This document shows, piece after piece, positions 56,602 to 64,000 of a stretch of 64,000 nt of DNA. The number at the start of each line of letters is the position of its first letter. Position 1 is the first letter of the stretch. The translations under genes were made by a program, and so were the position numbers. Where the stretch lies: positions 1,426,001 through 1,490,000 of the forward strand of contig NZ_CWKH01000002.1 in assembly GCF_001245615.1 (NCBI RefSeq), in the 5' to 3' direction. The notes below the pieces were generated by a model. It was not told the origin of the DNA. It saw only the letters and a program-made list of their open reading frames with translations, and did no database searches. Origin of the DNA: Mycolicibacterium neworleansense (GTDB lineage Bacteria; Actinomycetota; Actinomycetes; Mycobacteriales; Mycobacteriaceae).

Positions 56602-57993
56602 TCATCGGCGCAAGACGGCTTTCGAGTACAGGTCAAACAGACGCGAATCGGGGTCGTAGGACTTCTTGACGGTCTTGTAGGTCTCGCCGCCGTATAGCTG
56701 GTCGAAATCCTCACGCGGATAGTAGGAATCGGAATACAGGGATTTGTGGCCGTCGAGTTCGCTGACCTTGGCCTCGATCAGCTTGTTCGTGTGGCCCTCC
56801 ACCGGGCCCACCGGTACCGAGGACCAGAAGCCGACGTTGACGTAGGTGTGGTGGGCGCGAAGGGGATACAAGGGCCAGCCGGCGCCGCTGCGGTCGTCCT
56901 CACGTAGCCGCAGCGGGCACAGCCAGATGGGCTCGATCGGCACGTTGTCCAGGAACCAGGTGAGGAACTGCGCGCACCGTTCGATGGGCACCTCGACGTC
57001 CTGCACCACCCGCTCCCGGGGTGGGCGTCCGTAGTGCGTCTCGATCCGGTCGGCGATGTTGAACCGCTGGTCGTAGCCCACCAGCTTCCAGTAGAAACTG
57101 CTGCGCCGCAGCCGGCGTGGCCAGAACCGCCGGATCATCGGGTTCTGTGCGCCGAATGCCCGCGAGCACCAGAACCAGTCGGTGTCCCACCGCCACAGGT
57201 AGTCGTGAATCGTCAGCCGGTCGTGCTTCTCACCTTCTGGGTGCTGGATCGACCGGTAGTAGATGTTCTGGCCGGTGTAGTCGCTGACCGGGCCCGGCGT
57301 GGTCGTCTTGAAACCGACGCACAGGTAGCTCTCGTCGGCGCTGAACACCACGCCGTCGAGGTAATCGACCGGCTCGCCGTCGAGCCCACCGGTCTCGATG
57401 ATGCGATCCATGGCCGCGACGAGGTCGGCCAGCGAGTGAAATCGTAGGTGGCGCAAGGCGACAAACGGCGCGACGGGTTCCAGCTCGATCCGCAGCCGGG
57501 TCGAATAACCCAGCGTGCCATAGGAGTTGGGGAATGTGCGGAACAGATCGGCGTGCTGATCCGCAGATGCGGTGACGATCTCACCGGCTCCGGTGAGAAT
57601 GTCCATCTCCAGCACAGATTCGTGCGGCAGGCCGTTGCGAAATGACGTCGACTCGATGCCCAGTCCGGTGACCGCGCCGCCCAGCGTGATGGTCTTGAGC
57701 TGTGGCACCACCAGCGGCGCCAGGCCGTGCGGCAGCGTCGCCGCCACCAGATCCTCATAGGTGCACATACCCGCCACATCGGCGGTTCGGGCTTCGGCGT
57801 CGACCGCGATCACCTTGGTCAGCCCCGATACGTCCAGACCCTTGGTATTGCTGCGATCTCGCGCACGGAAGAGGTTCGACGTGGGCTTGGCAAGCCGCAC
57901 CGTCGAATTGGGCGGTATGGCGCGGTAACTGTCCAGTAGGCGCTGCACGCCCATGGCATGGACAGCTTGTGCGTCAGTCGTAACAACGGACAC
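56602..57993 (-). CDS. FAD-binding oxidoreductase, TmsA/DHCR24-like
   Basis: 463 residues. FAD-binding type-4 domain ~30-210 (GLTKVIAVDAEARTADVAGM, TLGGAVTGLGIES), and a C-terminal substrate domain. It resembles the oxidoreductase partner that reduces methylene intermediates in 10-methyl fatty acid synthesis (TmsA-type). The methyltransferase gene starts 13 bp after the stop, same strand. The start near 57993 is convergent-free; it is divergent from the SRPBCC gene with 65 bp between. Confidence 0.85.
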   Translation of the reverse strand: MSVVTTDAQAVHAMGVQRLLDSYRAIPPNSTVRLAKPTSNLFRARDRSNTKGLDVSGLTKVIAVDAEARTADVAGMCTYEDLVAATLPHGLAPLVVPQLKTITLGGAVTGLGIESTSFRNGLPHESVLEMDILTGAGEIVTASADQHADLFRTFPNSYGTLGYSTRLRIELEPVAPFVALRHLRFHSLADLVAAMDRIIETGGLDGEPVDYLDGVVFSADESYLCVGFKTTTPGPVSDYTGQNIYYRSIQHPEGEKHDRLTIHDYLWRWDTDWFWCSRAFGAQNPMIRRFWPRRLRRSSFYWKLVGYDQRFNIADRIETHYGRPPRERVVQDVEVPIERCAQFLTWFLDNVPIEPIWLCPLRLREDDRSGAGWPLYPLRAHHTYVNVGFWSSVPVGPVEGHTNKLIEAKVSELDGHKSLYSDSYYPREDFDQLYGGETYKTVKKSYDPDSRLFDLYSKAVLRR

Positions 57994-58058
57994 ACATATA
58001 CGCTAGTCGGAGGTTGCCGACGATGCGACCGCAGACACGAGTTAAAGGAGTTTCAGTC

Positions 58059-58496
58059 ATGGGACAGGTCAGTGCGGTCAGCACGGTTCTGATCAACGCC
58101 GAGCCGGCCGCTGTGTTCGCCGCGATCGCGGACTACCAGACCGTGCGCCCGAAGATCCTTTCCTCGCACTACCGCGATTACCAGGTGCTCGAGGGTGGTC
58201 AGGGCGCCGGCACCGTGGCCGGCTGGAAGCTGCAGGCCACCGAGTCCCGCGTGCGTGACATCAAGGCATCGGTGGACGTGGCCGGCCACACGGTGATCGA
58301 GAAGGACGCCAACTCCAGCCTGGTGACCAACTGGACCGTGGCCCCGGCGGGCAACGGATCGTCGGTCAATCTCAAGACCAGCTGGACCGGTGCCGGCGGC
58401 ATCAAGGGTTTCTTCGAGAAGACCTTCGCGCCGCTGGGCCTGCGCAAGATCCAGGACGAGGTGCTGGCCAACCTGAAGAAGGAACTCGAGAGCTAG
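58059..58496 (+). CDS. SRPBCC (START-like) family protein
   Basis: 145 residues, polyketide-cyclase/START-like fold: VSTVLINAEPAAVFAAIADYQ, then alternating strands and a long C-terminal helix (KIQDEVLANLKKEL). Probably binds a hydrophobic ligand. ATG at 58059 has AAAGGAG. Matches Rv3718c position in M. tuberculosis (recollection). Its stop interlocks with the amidase stop (CTAG). Confidence 0.85.
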   Translation: MGQVSAVSTVLINAEPAAVFAAIADYQTVRPKILSSHYRDYQVLEGGQGAGTVAGWKLQATESRVRDIKASVDVAGHTVIEKDANSSLVTNWTVAPAGNGSSVNLKTSWTGAGGIKGFFEKTFAPLGLRKIQDEVLANLKKELES

Positions 58497-59278
58497 CGCG
58501 CCGGAGCCGGGGCAGCGACCGCCTGGCTGCCCAGGTAGGCCGTGACACCCCGGACGATGGCCTCGGCGTACTTCTGCCGGCCCTCCGGGGTCTTCATCAG
58601 GCTGGAGTCGACCGGGTTCTTCATGTTGCCGCACTCGACGAGGATCGACGGGAACTGCGCCAGGTTCAGCCCGGCGATGTCGGAGCGGGCGTCCAGACCA
58701 CCTGAGCCGATGTAGGTGGCGGGCGGGATGCCCGACGCGGACAGCTGATCCCGCATGGTCTTGGCGAACTGGACCGACGGTCCGGCCTGCACATTGTTCA
58801 GCGGCGGCGACGAGTAGAGCACGTGGAAGCCGCGGCCGTTGGCCGGGCCGCCGTCGGCGTGGATGGACACGATGGCGTTGGGTCGCAGGGCGTTGGCCAT
58901 CGAGGCCCGCTCATCGACGCATGGTCCCAGCGCGTTGTCGTTGCCGCGCGACATCGCGGTACGCACGCCCATCTGGTTCAGCAGGGCGCGGACCCGCAGC
59001 GTGGTGTCCCAGGTGAAGGTGTGCTCGGGGAAGCCGTCCTCGGTGGAGGTGCCGCTGGCCTGGCAGTCCTTGGTGCCGCCGCGGCCGGTGGGCACCTGAC
59101 GGCTGATCGACGCGTCGTTGGCGCCGTTGTGGCCGGGATCGAGGAACACGATCATGCCGGCGATGTTGGCGGGGGCGGCGTTGGCGTGGGGAGCGTCGAC
59201 GACGGCGGGGACGGCCGCAGCGACGATGACGCTGCTGACCATGGCGGTGCCGACACGCACACAGGCTGGGACTCGCAC
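58493..59278 (-). CDS. Secreted N-acetylmuramoyl-L-alanine amidase (Amidase_3)
   Basis: 261 residues. GTG at 59278 begins a signal peptide (cleavage near HANA, residue ~34). Zinc amidase core: FLDPGHNG, Glu in [14 protein letters not shown], and VECGNMKN with catalytic Glu. It cleaves peptide stems from glycan in the periplasm. Resembles M. tuberculosis Rv3717 (Ami1), which has no cell-wall-binding domain, as here. An upstream in-frame extension to 59644 is antisense to ebfC. Confidence 0.9.
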   Translation of the reverse strand: MRVPACVRVGTAMVSSVIVAAAVPAVVDAPHANAAPANIAGMIVFLDPGHNGANDASISRQVPTGRGGTKDCQASGTSTEDGFPEHTFTWDTTLRVRALLNQMGVRTAMSRGNDNALGPCVDERASMANALRPNAIVSIHADGGPANGRGFHVLYSSPPLNNVQAGPSVQFAKTMRDQLSASGIPPATYIGSGGLDARSDIAGLNLAQFPSILVECGNMKNPVDSSLMKTPEGRQKYAEAIVRGVTAYLGSQAVAAPAPAR

Positions 59279-59390
59279 GGGCGCCACGCTAGCCCGCACG
59301 CCGACTAGGCTGAAAGTCCGAATCGCCGCCGACAGGCGAGAGCAACCAAGTCGAGACCAAGACTTAATCAACACGGCAAGGGGACCACTC

Positions 59391-59723
59391 ATGCAACCCG
59401 GAGGCACGCCCGACATGTCGGCCCTGCTGGCGCAGGCGCAGCAGGTACAGCAGCAGCTCATGGAGGCGCAGGAGGCGCTGGCCAACTCAGAGGTGCACGG
59501 CCAGGCCGGCGGCGGGCTCGTCCAGGTCACGGTCAAGGGCAGCGGGGAGGTGGTCGCGGTGGCGATCGATCCCAAGGTCGTCGACCCTGAGGATGTCGAG
59601 ACCCTGCAGGACCTCATCGTCGGGGCCCTTGCCGATGCCTCCAATCAGGTGACCACCCTGGCGCAGAGCCGTCTGGGCCCGCTGGCCGGCGGGCTGGGCG
59701 GGTTCGGACTTCCGGGGCTGTAA
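59391..59723 (+). CDS. YbaB/EbfC family nucleoid-associated protein
   Basis: 110 residues. Q-rich N-terminal helix ([15 protein letters not shown]), then [20 protein letters not shown] and a C-terminal helix, followed by a glycine tail. Dimeric DNA-binding protein usually beside dnaX and recR. ATG at 59391 has AAGGGGA. recR starts immediately after the stop (TAA GTG). Confidence 0.92.
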   Translation: MQPGGTPDMSALLAQAQQVQQQLMEAQEALANSEVHGQAGGGLVQVTVKGSGEVVAVAIDPKVVDPEDVETLQDLIVGALADASNQVTTLAQSRLGPLAGGLGGFGLPGL

Positions 59724-60335
59724 GTGTTCGAAGGCCCGGTTCAGGATCTGATCGACGAGCTCGGCAAGCTGCCCGGTATCGGGCCCAAGAGCGCGCAGCG
59801 GATCGCTTTCCACCTGCTGAGCGTCGAGCCGCCGGACATCGATCGGCTGACCGCGGTACTGGGCCGCATCCGTGACGGCGTCACCTTCTGCGCGGTGTGC
59901 GGCAACGTCTCCGATGAGGAACGCTGCCGGATCTGTAAGGATCCCCGCCGCGACGCCTCACTTGTGTGCGTGGTCGAGGAGCCCAAGGACGTGCAGGCCG
60001 TCGAGCGCACCCGCGAATTCCGCGGTCGCTACCACGTGCTGGGCGGCGCGTTGGATCCGTTGTCCGGCATCGGGCCCGACCAATTGCGCATCCGGGAGCT
60101 GCTCAACCGGATCGGTGAACGTGTCGACGGCGTCGACGTGGCTGAGGTGATCATCGCCACCGACCCCAACACCGAGGGTGAGGCGACGGCCACCTATCTG
60201 GTGCGGATGCTGCGCGACATCCCGGGCCTGACCGTCACCCGCATCGCCTCAGGCCTGCCGATGGGCGGCGATCTGGAGTTCGCAGACGAGCTCACCCTGG
60301 GCCGGGCTTTGGCCGGCCGTCGCGCGATGGCTTAG
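59724..60335 (+). CDS. recR: Recombination mediator RecR
   Basis: 203 residues, full length. N-terminal helix-hairpin-helix ([16 protein letters not shown]), C4 zinc finger ([16 protein letters not shown]), Toprim domain (VCVVEEPKD). It loads RecA on gapped DNA with RecF/RecO. GTG start abuts the ebfC stop. A palindromic repeat follows 8 bp downstream. Confidence 0.95.
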   Translation: MFEGPVQDLIDELGKLPGIGPKSAQRIAFHLLSVEPPDIDRLTAVLGRIRDGVTFCAVCGNVSDEERCRICKDPRRDASLVCVVEEPKDVQAVERTREFRGRYHVLGGALDPLSGIGPDQLRIRELLNRIGERVDGVDVAEVIIATDPNTEGEATATYLVRMLRDIPGLTVTRIASGLPMGGDLEFADELTLGRALAGRRAMA

Positions 60336-60342
60336 CCCCTTT

Positions 60343-60407
60343 CCGCCGAAACGGCATTCCAGCAGGCCTCTACCCGCACTTTTCCTGCTGGAATGCGGTT
60401 TCGGCGG
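60343..60407. repeat. Palindromic repeat copy 1
   Basis: 24-bp arms (60343-60366 and 60384-60407) match except one position and flank a 17-bp loop. The core GCATTCCAGCAGG / CCTGCTGGAATGC is shared with copies 2 and 3. It lies between recR and the DUF559-like gene. Confidence 0.9.
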
Positions 60408-60438
60408 ACATGTCATACCCAAGGGCAAGCATCTGCCC

Positions 60439-61326
60439 ATGGGGGAGATATTCATCGGCACTGAGGCGGTTGCCGGCGGCCTCGTCACGAGGCATGAACT
60501 GCAGCGTTGGTACCGGCCGATCTTTCGGAACGTCCACGTGCCGAAGGGCCAGTCGTTGTCGCTTCGAGATCGCACCACCGCGGCTTTTCTGTGGACGCGG
60601 CGCGAGGGCATCGTGACAGGCGTTGCGGCCTCGGCGCTGCACGGCGCAGAGTGGGTGGACGACGACGTCGCAGTCGAGCTGATCTGGGACTACATCCGGT
60701 CGCCATCGGGCATCGTCGCCCGGCACGAGCGGATCGCGGACGACGAGATCACCTGCGTTGCAGGCATTCCGGTGACGACGCCGGCGCGCACGGCTTTCGA
60801 TCTCGGCCGATTCTTACCACGCAAAAAGGCCCTCGAACGCCTGGATGCGTTGATGCGCGCGTGTCCGTTTTCCGTCGAGGACGTGCTCTTGCTGGCCAAA
60901 CGCTATCGAGGTGCCCGCGGGGTGGCGAAGCTCAAGGCTGTGCTGCCGCTGGTGGACGGTGGCGCGGCGTCACCTCCGGAGACTCGGCTGCGGCTGCTCT
61001 ACATCGATGCCGGGCTGCCGCGGCCGGCGACCCAGATCGCCATCGTCGACGAGTGGGGGCGCGTCGTTCGCACAGTCGACATGGGCTGGGAGGAGTTTCA
61101 GGTCGCCTCGGAGTATGACGGTGGCCAGCACCAGACGGACCGTGCTCAGTACGTCAAGGATCTGAAGGTGTTGCCGAAACTGGCCCAGCTCGGATGGGAC
61201 GTCATGCGGGTCATCAAGGAGGATCACGAAACTGAGGTCATCCAACGGGCCTTCCGTGCATTGACCGCCCGCGGGTGGGACCCCAGACACCGCGAAACCG
61301 CATTCCAGCAGGCAAAGTTCAAGTAG
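60439..61326 (+). CDS. DUF559/VSR-like nuclease-fold protein (AbiEi-like N-terminus)
   Basis: 295 residues. The N-terminus (GGLVTRHELQRWYRPIFRNV) resembles AbiEi-type winged-helix regions. The C-terminal half is PD-(D/E)xK-like: Asp214, then QVASEYDGGQHQ with Glu225 and a Lys further on, like VSR/DUF559 proteins common and variable in actinobacteria. Nuclease activity is inferred. The gene is bracketed by palindromic repeat copies 1 and 2; the last 12 codons lie in copy 2. ATG at 60439. Confidence 0.7.
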   Translation: MGEIFIGTEAVAGGLVTRHELQRWYRPIFRNVHVPKGQSLSLRDRTTAAFLWTRREGIVTGVAASALHGAEWVDDDVAVELIWDYIRSPSGIVARHERIADDEITCVAGIPVTTPARTAFDLGRFLPRKKALERLDALMRACPFSVEDVLLLAKRYRGARGVAKLKAVLPLVDGGAASPPETRLRLLYIDAGLPRPATQIAIVDEWGRVVRTVDMGWEEFQVASEYDGGQHQTDRAQYVKDLKVLPKLAQLGWDVMRVIKEDHETEVIQRAFRALTARGWDPRHRETAFQQAKFK

Positions 61327-61349
61327 AGGCCTGCTGGAATGCGGTTTCG
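61293..61349. repeat. Palindromic repeat copy 2
   Basis: 20-bp perfect arms (61293-61312 and 61330-61349), 17-bp spacer. The left arm encodes the C-terminal end (ETAFQQ) of the DUF559-like protein, and its stop lies in the loop. Confidence 0.9.
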
Positions 61350-61371
61350 GCGGAACTTTCAGGATCAGTGG

Positions 61372-62667
61372 CTAGTCCTTGTGGGCGCCACCGCTCTTGT
61401 GGCCGGCCTTGCCGGTGGCGGAGTGGCCCTTGTCCGCACCCGAGCTACCCGCAGCGCTGGAGCTGTCGGTGGTCTTCCCCGCCAACCGCTGAGTGGCCTT
61501 CTTGATGTTGTCGCGGATCTGCTTCGCCGGGTTCGCGGTGACGTCCGGCTTCTTGACCGCCGTCTTGACCGACACCGACGTTTTGGCCGGTGCCTTGGTC
61601 GAGGTCGAATCCGAGGTCGAGGTCGAATCCGAGGTCGAGTCGTCCGCGTGGGATGTCGCCACGGGGCTGACTGCTGTGGTCTCCGCATCCGAAGCTGTTG
61701 CCGGATCGGTCTCGGCGGCAGGAGCGCTGAGCGTGACGGTACGCGCCGGGACGCCGCTGCTGAGTGCGTTGACGGGTGTGCCGGCCAGCTTGGCGGAGCG
61801 GACTGCCGTCGACGAGGTGGCCGGTGCCAGTGGGTTCGGGTCGAGCACGTCGGCGATGGTCTTGGGCAGATCGAGCAGGGATGCGATGGGTCCGCTGCCC
61901 AGGACGCCGAGCGGGGACGACGGAGACAACAGTCCTGGGACCGGGATGATCCCCAGAATCGTGCCCTTGCCGTTGAGGAATGCGTCCGTGAGGGTCGCCG
62001 GTGCGTTGATCAGCGCGCTGGCGGCAGCTTCCGTATCTCCGGCGTTGACAGCCTTGACGACTTCTTCGGCGGTTGCGGCCAGTCCGTTCACCACCGACAG
62101 GATCGGGAAGGCGGCCGGCAGTGCCACCGCGGTCACGATGTTCGGCACCTGTTTGATCACGTTCACGACGTTTTGCGCCGTGGTGTTGACCGCGGACCAC
62201 GTGTTGTTCGTGACGTCGAGCAGGCCGAGGATCGCCGGAAGGAGGCTCAAGGTCAGGCCGTCTACGGCGGCCGTGATCTCGCCCTGGGAGATCAGGTCGG
62301 AAGCCGTCTGCAAGGCCTCGGGTAGGCCCTGAAGCGTGGTCGTGAGGCTCTCCGCATAGGCCTGAAGCGTGTTGCCGACGACCGTTGCGTTGCCGATCTG
62401 ATTGCTGATGATGGTCCGCAACACCGGGAAGTCGTTGGCCAGCAGTTGCTCGCCGAGCGCCTGCAGGTTGGTACCCGCGTTGGACAGGGTCTGTGCCCAC
62501 GCATCCAGCGGGTTGGTCAGAGCATTAAGCGTCACTGCTGCCGATGACGCATGAATGGCGGGCAGTTGAATGTCCGTCGGGGTTGGCGCGACCGGGCTGA
62601 CGGCAATGACGCCCGCGCCGGCCAGGGCCACACCGGCAGTCAGGTATGAGCGAACAGCGGTTTGCAT
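61372..62667 (-). CDS. Secreted hypothetical protein with a Ser/Thr/Lys-rich tail
   Basis: 431 residues. Start ATG at 62667 with AAGGAA; the extension to 62739 is not supported. Signal peptide MQTAVRSYLTAGVALAGAGV ... SPVAP. Residues ~45-270 are Ala/Leu/Val/Thr-rich with few charges, helical, as in mycobacterial secreted proteins of unknown function. Residues ~330-431 are low-complexity, with a DSTSTS tandem repeat and a Lys-rich end. A TTACTTgaAAGTAA palindrome lies 42 bp upstream. Confidence 0.75.
   Translation of the reverse strand: MQTAVRSYLTAGVALAGAGVIAVSPVAPTPTDIQLPAIHASSAAVTLNALTNPLDAWAQTLSNAGTNLQALGEQLLANDFPVLRTIISNQIGNATVVGNTLQAYAESLTTTLQGLPEALQTASDLISQGEITAAVDGLTLSLLPAILGLLDVTNNTWSAVNTTAQNVVNVIKQVPNIVTAVALPAAFPILSVVNGLAATAEEVVKAVNAGDTEAAASALINAPATLTDAFLNGKGTILGIIPVPGLLSPSSPLGVLGSGPIASLLDLPKTIADVLDPNPLAPATSSTAVRSAKLAGTPVNALSSGVPARTVTLSAPAAETDPATASDAETTAVSPVATSHADDSTSDSTSTSDSTSTKAPAKTSVSVKTAVKKPDVTANPAKQIRDNIKKATQRLAGKTTDSSSAAGSSGADKGHSATGKAGHKSGGAHKD
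61601..61636 (-). repeat. Two exact tandem copies of an 18-bp unit
   Basis: The unit GAGGTCGAATCCGAGGTC occurs twice in direct succession and encodes the DSTSTS repeat of the secreted protein. Slippage could change the copy number without breaking the frame. Confidence 0.85.
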
Positions 62668-63192
62668 CAATCTATTCCTTTGCTTGCTCCTTAAGGCGGA
62701 GCTGATACTTACTTGAAAGTAATAACAGATTGAACACATATCGCCACGTCAAGTCCATAGTTAGTTCACATAATGAGACGGCCTAGGCTTCTGGGGATGC
62801 ATCGATTCGTTTGCCAAGGCATTCGAATGGAGATCCCGACCCCCGGGCTATGGCAAACAACTCGACGGCCCGGCTTCGCACCCTGAATCAGGGGTCGGGG
62901 CCGATGTGGCGGGGCCCGTCACTGGTTTGCCCAATGGGCCATCAATGGTCTACTAAATGGTCCTACTGGCCGGTAGCTTTGGCTGAAGGTGACGCGTCGC
63001 AATTTGCGGCGATGATGTGAGGAAGGCGACTATTCGGATCGGTGCGGGCCTGGATCACGCCTTCGCCGAACCGACGCCGGCAATCATAGGGTTTACACAG
63101 GTAGCAATTTTGTCCGGTTCGCGGACACAGCGTGAAGATCTGTCGTCAAAGCCGGCGACGGGCTTCTCGTCGCGAGCAACTAGCGTCGTGTC
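62668..63192. other. 525-bp intergenic region without a supported gene
   Basis: The first ~100 bp are AT-rich for this genome and hold the palindrome TTACTTGAAAGTAA at 62709-62722. The rest has GCCCAATGGGC (62929-62939) and two near-copies of AATGGTC(C)TACT after it. Two short open frames (62811-63020 and 63017-63211) lack ribosome-binding sites and plausible coding character. The region separates divergent genes, so it must hold both promoters. Confidence 0.7.
62709..62722. promoter_or_regulatory. Candidate operator TTACTTgaAAGTAA
   Basis: A perfect 6-bp dyad with a 2-bp centre, 42 bp upstream of the secreted-protein start. The shape fits a TetR- or MarR-type site. No regulator gene is adjacent. 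Confidence 0.5.
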
Positions 63193-63903
63193 ATGCCCGA
63201 TCTACTCTTGATGGCGCCCTCGCTGTACCGACTGCGGATCCCCGGCGGCCAGGCTCATCTGCTCAACAGCTACCTGTGGACCGAGCCCGACGGTGTGACG
63301 CTGATCGACACCGGCTGGTCCGACAGTGCGGAGTTGATCGCCGATGCGCTCGCCGAACTGCGCCTGCGACGGATTCACGTCAAGCGCATCGTGCTCACCC
63401 ATTTTCACGAAGACCACTGCGGTGCGGCCGCCGAAATCGCCGACTGGTCTGACGTGGAGGTCATAGCAGGCAAGGGTGACGCCGAGTTCGTCCGCGGGTG
63501 CGAACCCGGGCCGTTGCCGGTGCTGACCGACGCGGAGCGCACGCTCCGTCCGGATTTCGACGCCTCGCCGCATGGCCCGGCCTGCCGGGTGGACGCGGTG
63601 GTGGGCGACGGTGACGTGTTGGATTTCGCCGGCGGGGCCCAGGTGATCGGAGTGCCCGGCCACACGCCGGGCAGCATCGCGCTCTATCTCCCGGCGGCCG
63701 ACGCAGTGCTCACCGGCGACGTGGTTGCCGAGTTCAACGGCCAGGTGATCCTCGGTGTCTTCAACACCGACCGCGCCGAGCTCGCGGACTCGGTGGCCAA
63801 GCTTGCCGCTACGGGCGCGCAGATCGCTGGATTCGGCCATGGCGAGCCGATTCTGGCCGATGCCGCGGCCAAGATCGCCGCGGCCGCCGACGTCTTCGCC
63901 TAG
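63193..63903 (+). CDS. MBL-fold metallo-hydrolase
   Basis: 236 residues. HFHEDH (70-75) supplies the zinc-binding HxHxDH, GVPGHTPGSIALYL the third-His loop, and TGDVV the bridging Asp. Close to glyoxalase II-like/QuiP-type hydrolases; the substrate is unknown. ATG at 63193 or 63211. The final palindromic repeat lies just past the stop. Confidence 0.88.
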   Translation: MPDLLLMAPSLYRLRIPGGQAHLLNSYLWTEPDGVTLIDTGWSDSAELIADALAELRLRRIHVKRIVLTHFHEDHCGAAAEIADWSDVEVIAGKGDAEFVRGCEPGPLPVLTDAERTLRPDFDASPHGPACRVDAVVGDGDVLDFAGGAQVIGVPGHTPGSIALYLPAADAVLTGDVVAEFNGQVILGVFNTDRAELADSVAKLAATGAQIAGFGHGEPILADAAAKIAAAADVFA

Positions 63904-63908
63904 CTCGT

Positions 63909-63967
63909 CGAAATGGCATTCCAGCAGAGAAAGTGCGAGTAGGCCCCTGCTGGAATGCGGTTTCGGC
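63909..63967. repeat. Palindromic repeat copy 3
   Basis: The arms 63909-63927 and 63946-63967 match the core GCATTCCAGCAG / CTGCTGGAATGC. The loop AGAAAGTGCGAGTAGG matches the complement of the copy 1 loop, so the element is conserved as a whole and occurs in both orientations. Confidence 0.9.
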
Positions 63968-63968
63968 G

Positions 63969-64000
63969 CTAGACCCGGCGCGGGGCGGCCAGACGTTCGC
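63969..64000 (-). CDS. Possible 3' end of a leftward gene
   Basis: On the minus strand the last codons would read ERLAAPRRV followed by TAG at 63969-63971. Only 10 codons are visible and no product can be assigned. It is included because the next gene must lie to the right. Confidence 0.25.
   Translation of the reverse strand, partial: ERLAAPRRV

Noticed and set aside
62811..63211. Two short open frames in the intergenic region
   Set aside because: No ribosome-binding sites, atypical composition and no recognised domain.

Overview
The window is a GC-rich actinobacterial chromosome segment that reads as a rapidly growing Mycobacterium (Mycolicibacterium-type). The evidence is two LpqH-like 19 kDa-antigen lipoproteins, a WS/DGAT acyltransferase, a PE-PPE-domain protein, a PepA/Mtb32A-like protease, LigC and PrimPol-C repair genes, and a block (about 49.9-60.3 kb) whose gene content recalls M. 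tuberculosis Rv3715c-Rv3723 (recR, ebfC, amidase, SRPBCC, FAD oxidase plus CFA-type methyltransferase, dnaX, aspartate aminotransferase, ffs). The tyrA / tadA-partner / tadA / tRNA-Ser group at the left edge recalls Rv3752c-Rv3754. These synteny statements are from memory, not from a search.

Layout. 0-2 kb: partial tyrA, divergent tadA pair, tRNA-Ser(CGA). 1.9-7.8 kb: a leftward, mostly overlapping redox operon (small membrane protein, alpha-dioxygenase-like haem peroxidase, two orphans, DyP peroxidase, DoxX). 7.9-13.6 kb: WS/DGAT, then a B12-dependent diol dehydratase with fused large and medium subunits, a small subunit and a reactivase. 13.6-18.8 kb: envelope and secreted proteins (penicillin-binding lipoprotein, PE-PPE hydrolase, two LpqH-like lipoproteins) around a haloalkane dehalogenase. 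18.9-27.4 kb: tgt, P450, MFS transporter, CoA-transferase, HpnE-like flavoprotein with its TetR regulator, and an aldehyde dehydrogenase. 27.3-28.4 kb: an intact IS481-family element with a 6-bp target duplication. 28.4-34.2 kb: a leftward run of DUF1704 HEVGTH metallopeptidase, ATP-grasp ligase, phage-related small protein, GluQ-RS and an amino-acid ABC transporter. 34.2-39.8 kb: esterase, secreted protein, LAL/LuxR regulator, orphan. 39.8-44.1 kb: two LigC-type DNA ligases and a LigD-type primase-polymerase. 44.1-51.7 kb: secreted hydrolase, TetR, Gre-like factor, D-amino-acid dehydrogenase, PucR regulator, PepA-like protease, membrane protein. 51.7-60.3 kb: tRNA-Ser(GGA), SRP RNA and the conserved housekeeping block. 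60.3-64 kb: three copies of a ~65-bp palindromic repeat, two of them bracketing a DUF559-like gene, then a secreted low-complexity protein and an MBL-fold hydrolase.

Most unusual observations: an apparent cytochrome P450 gene fragment (about 115 bp) lodged out of frame inside dnaX; the uncharacterised DUF1704/ATP-grasp operon; the overlapping peroxidase operon with an internally duplicated membrane protein; an 18-bp perfect inverted repeat overlapping the ribosome-binding site of the HpnE-like gene; an inverted repeat hiding the transposase ribosome-binding site; four convergent gene pairs whose stop codons interlock in a 4-bp palindrome (CTAG or TTAA); and the palindromic repeat family.
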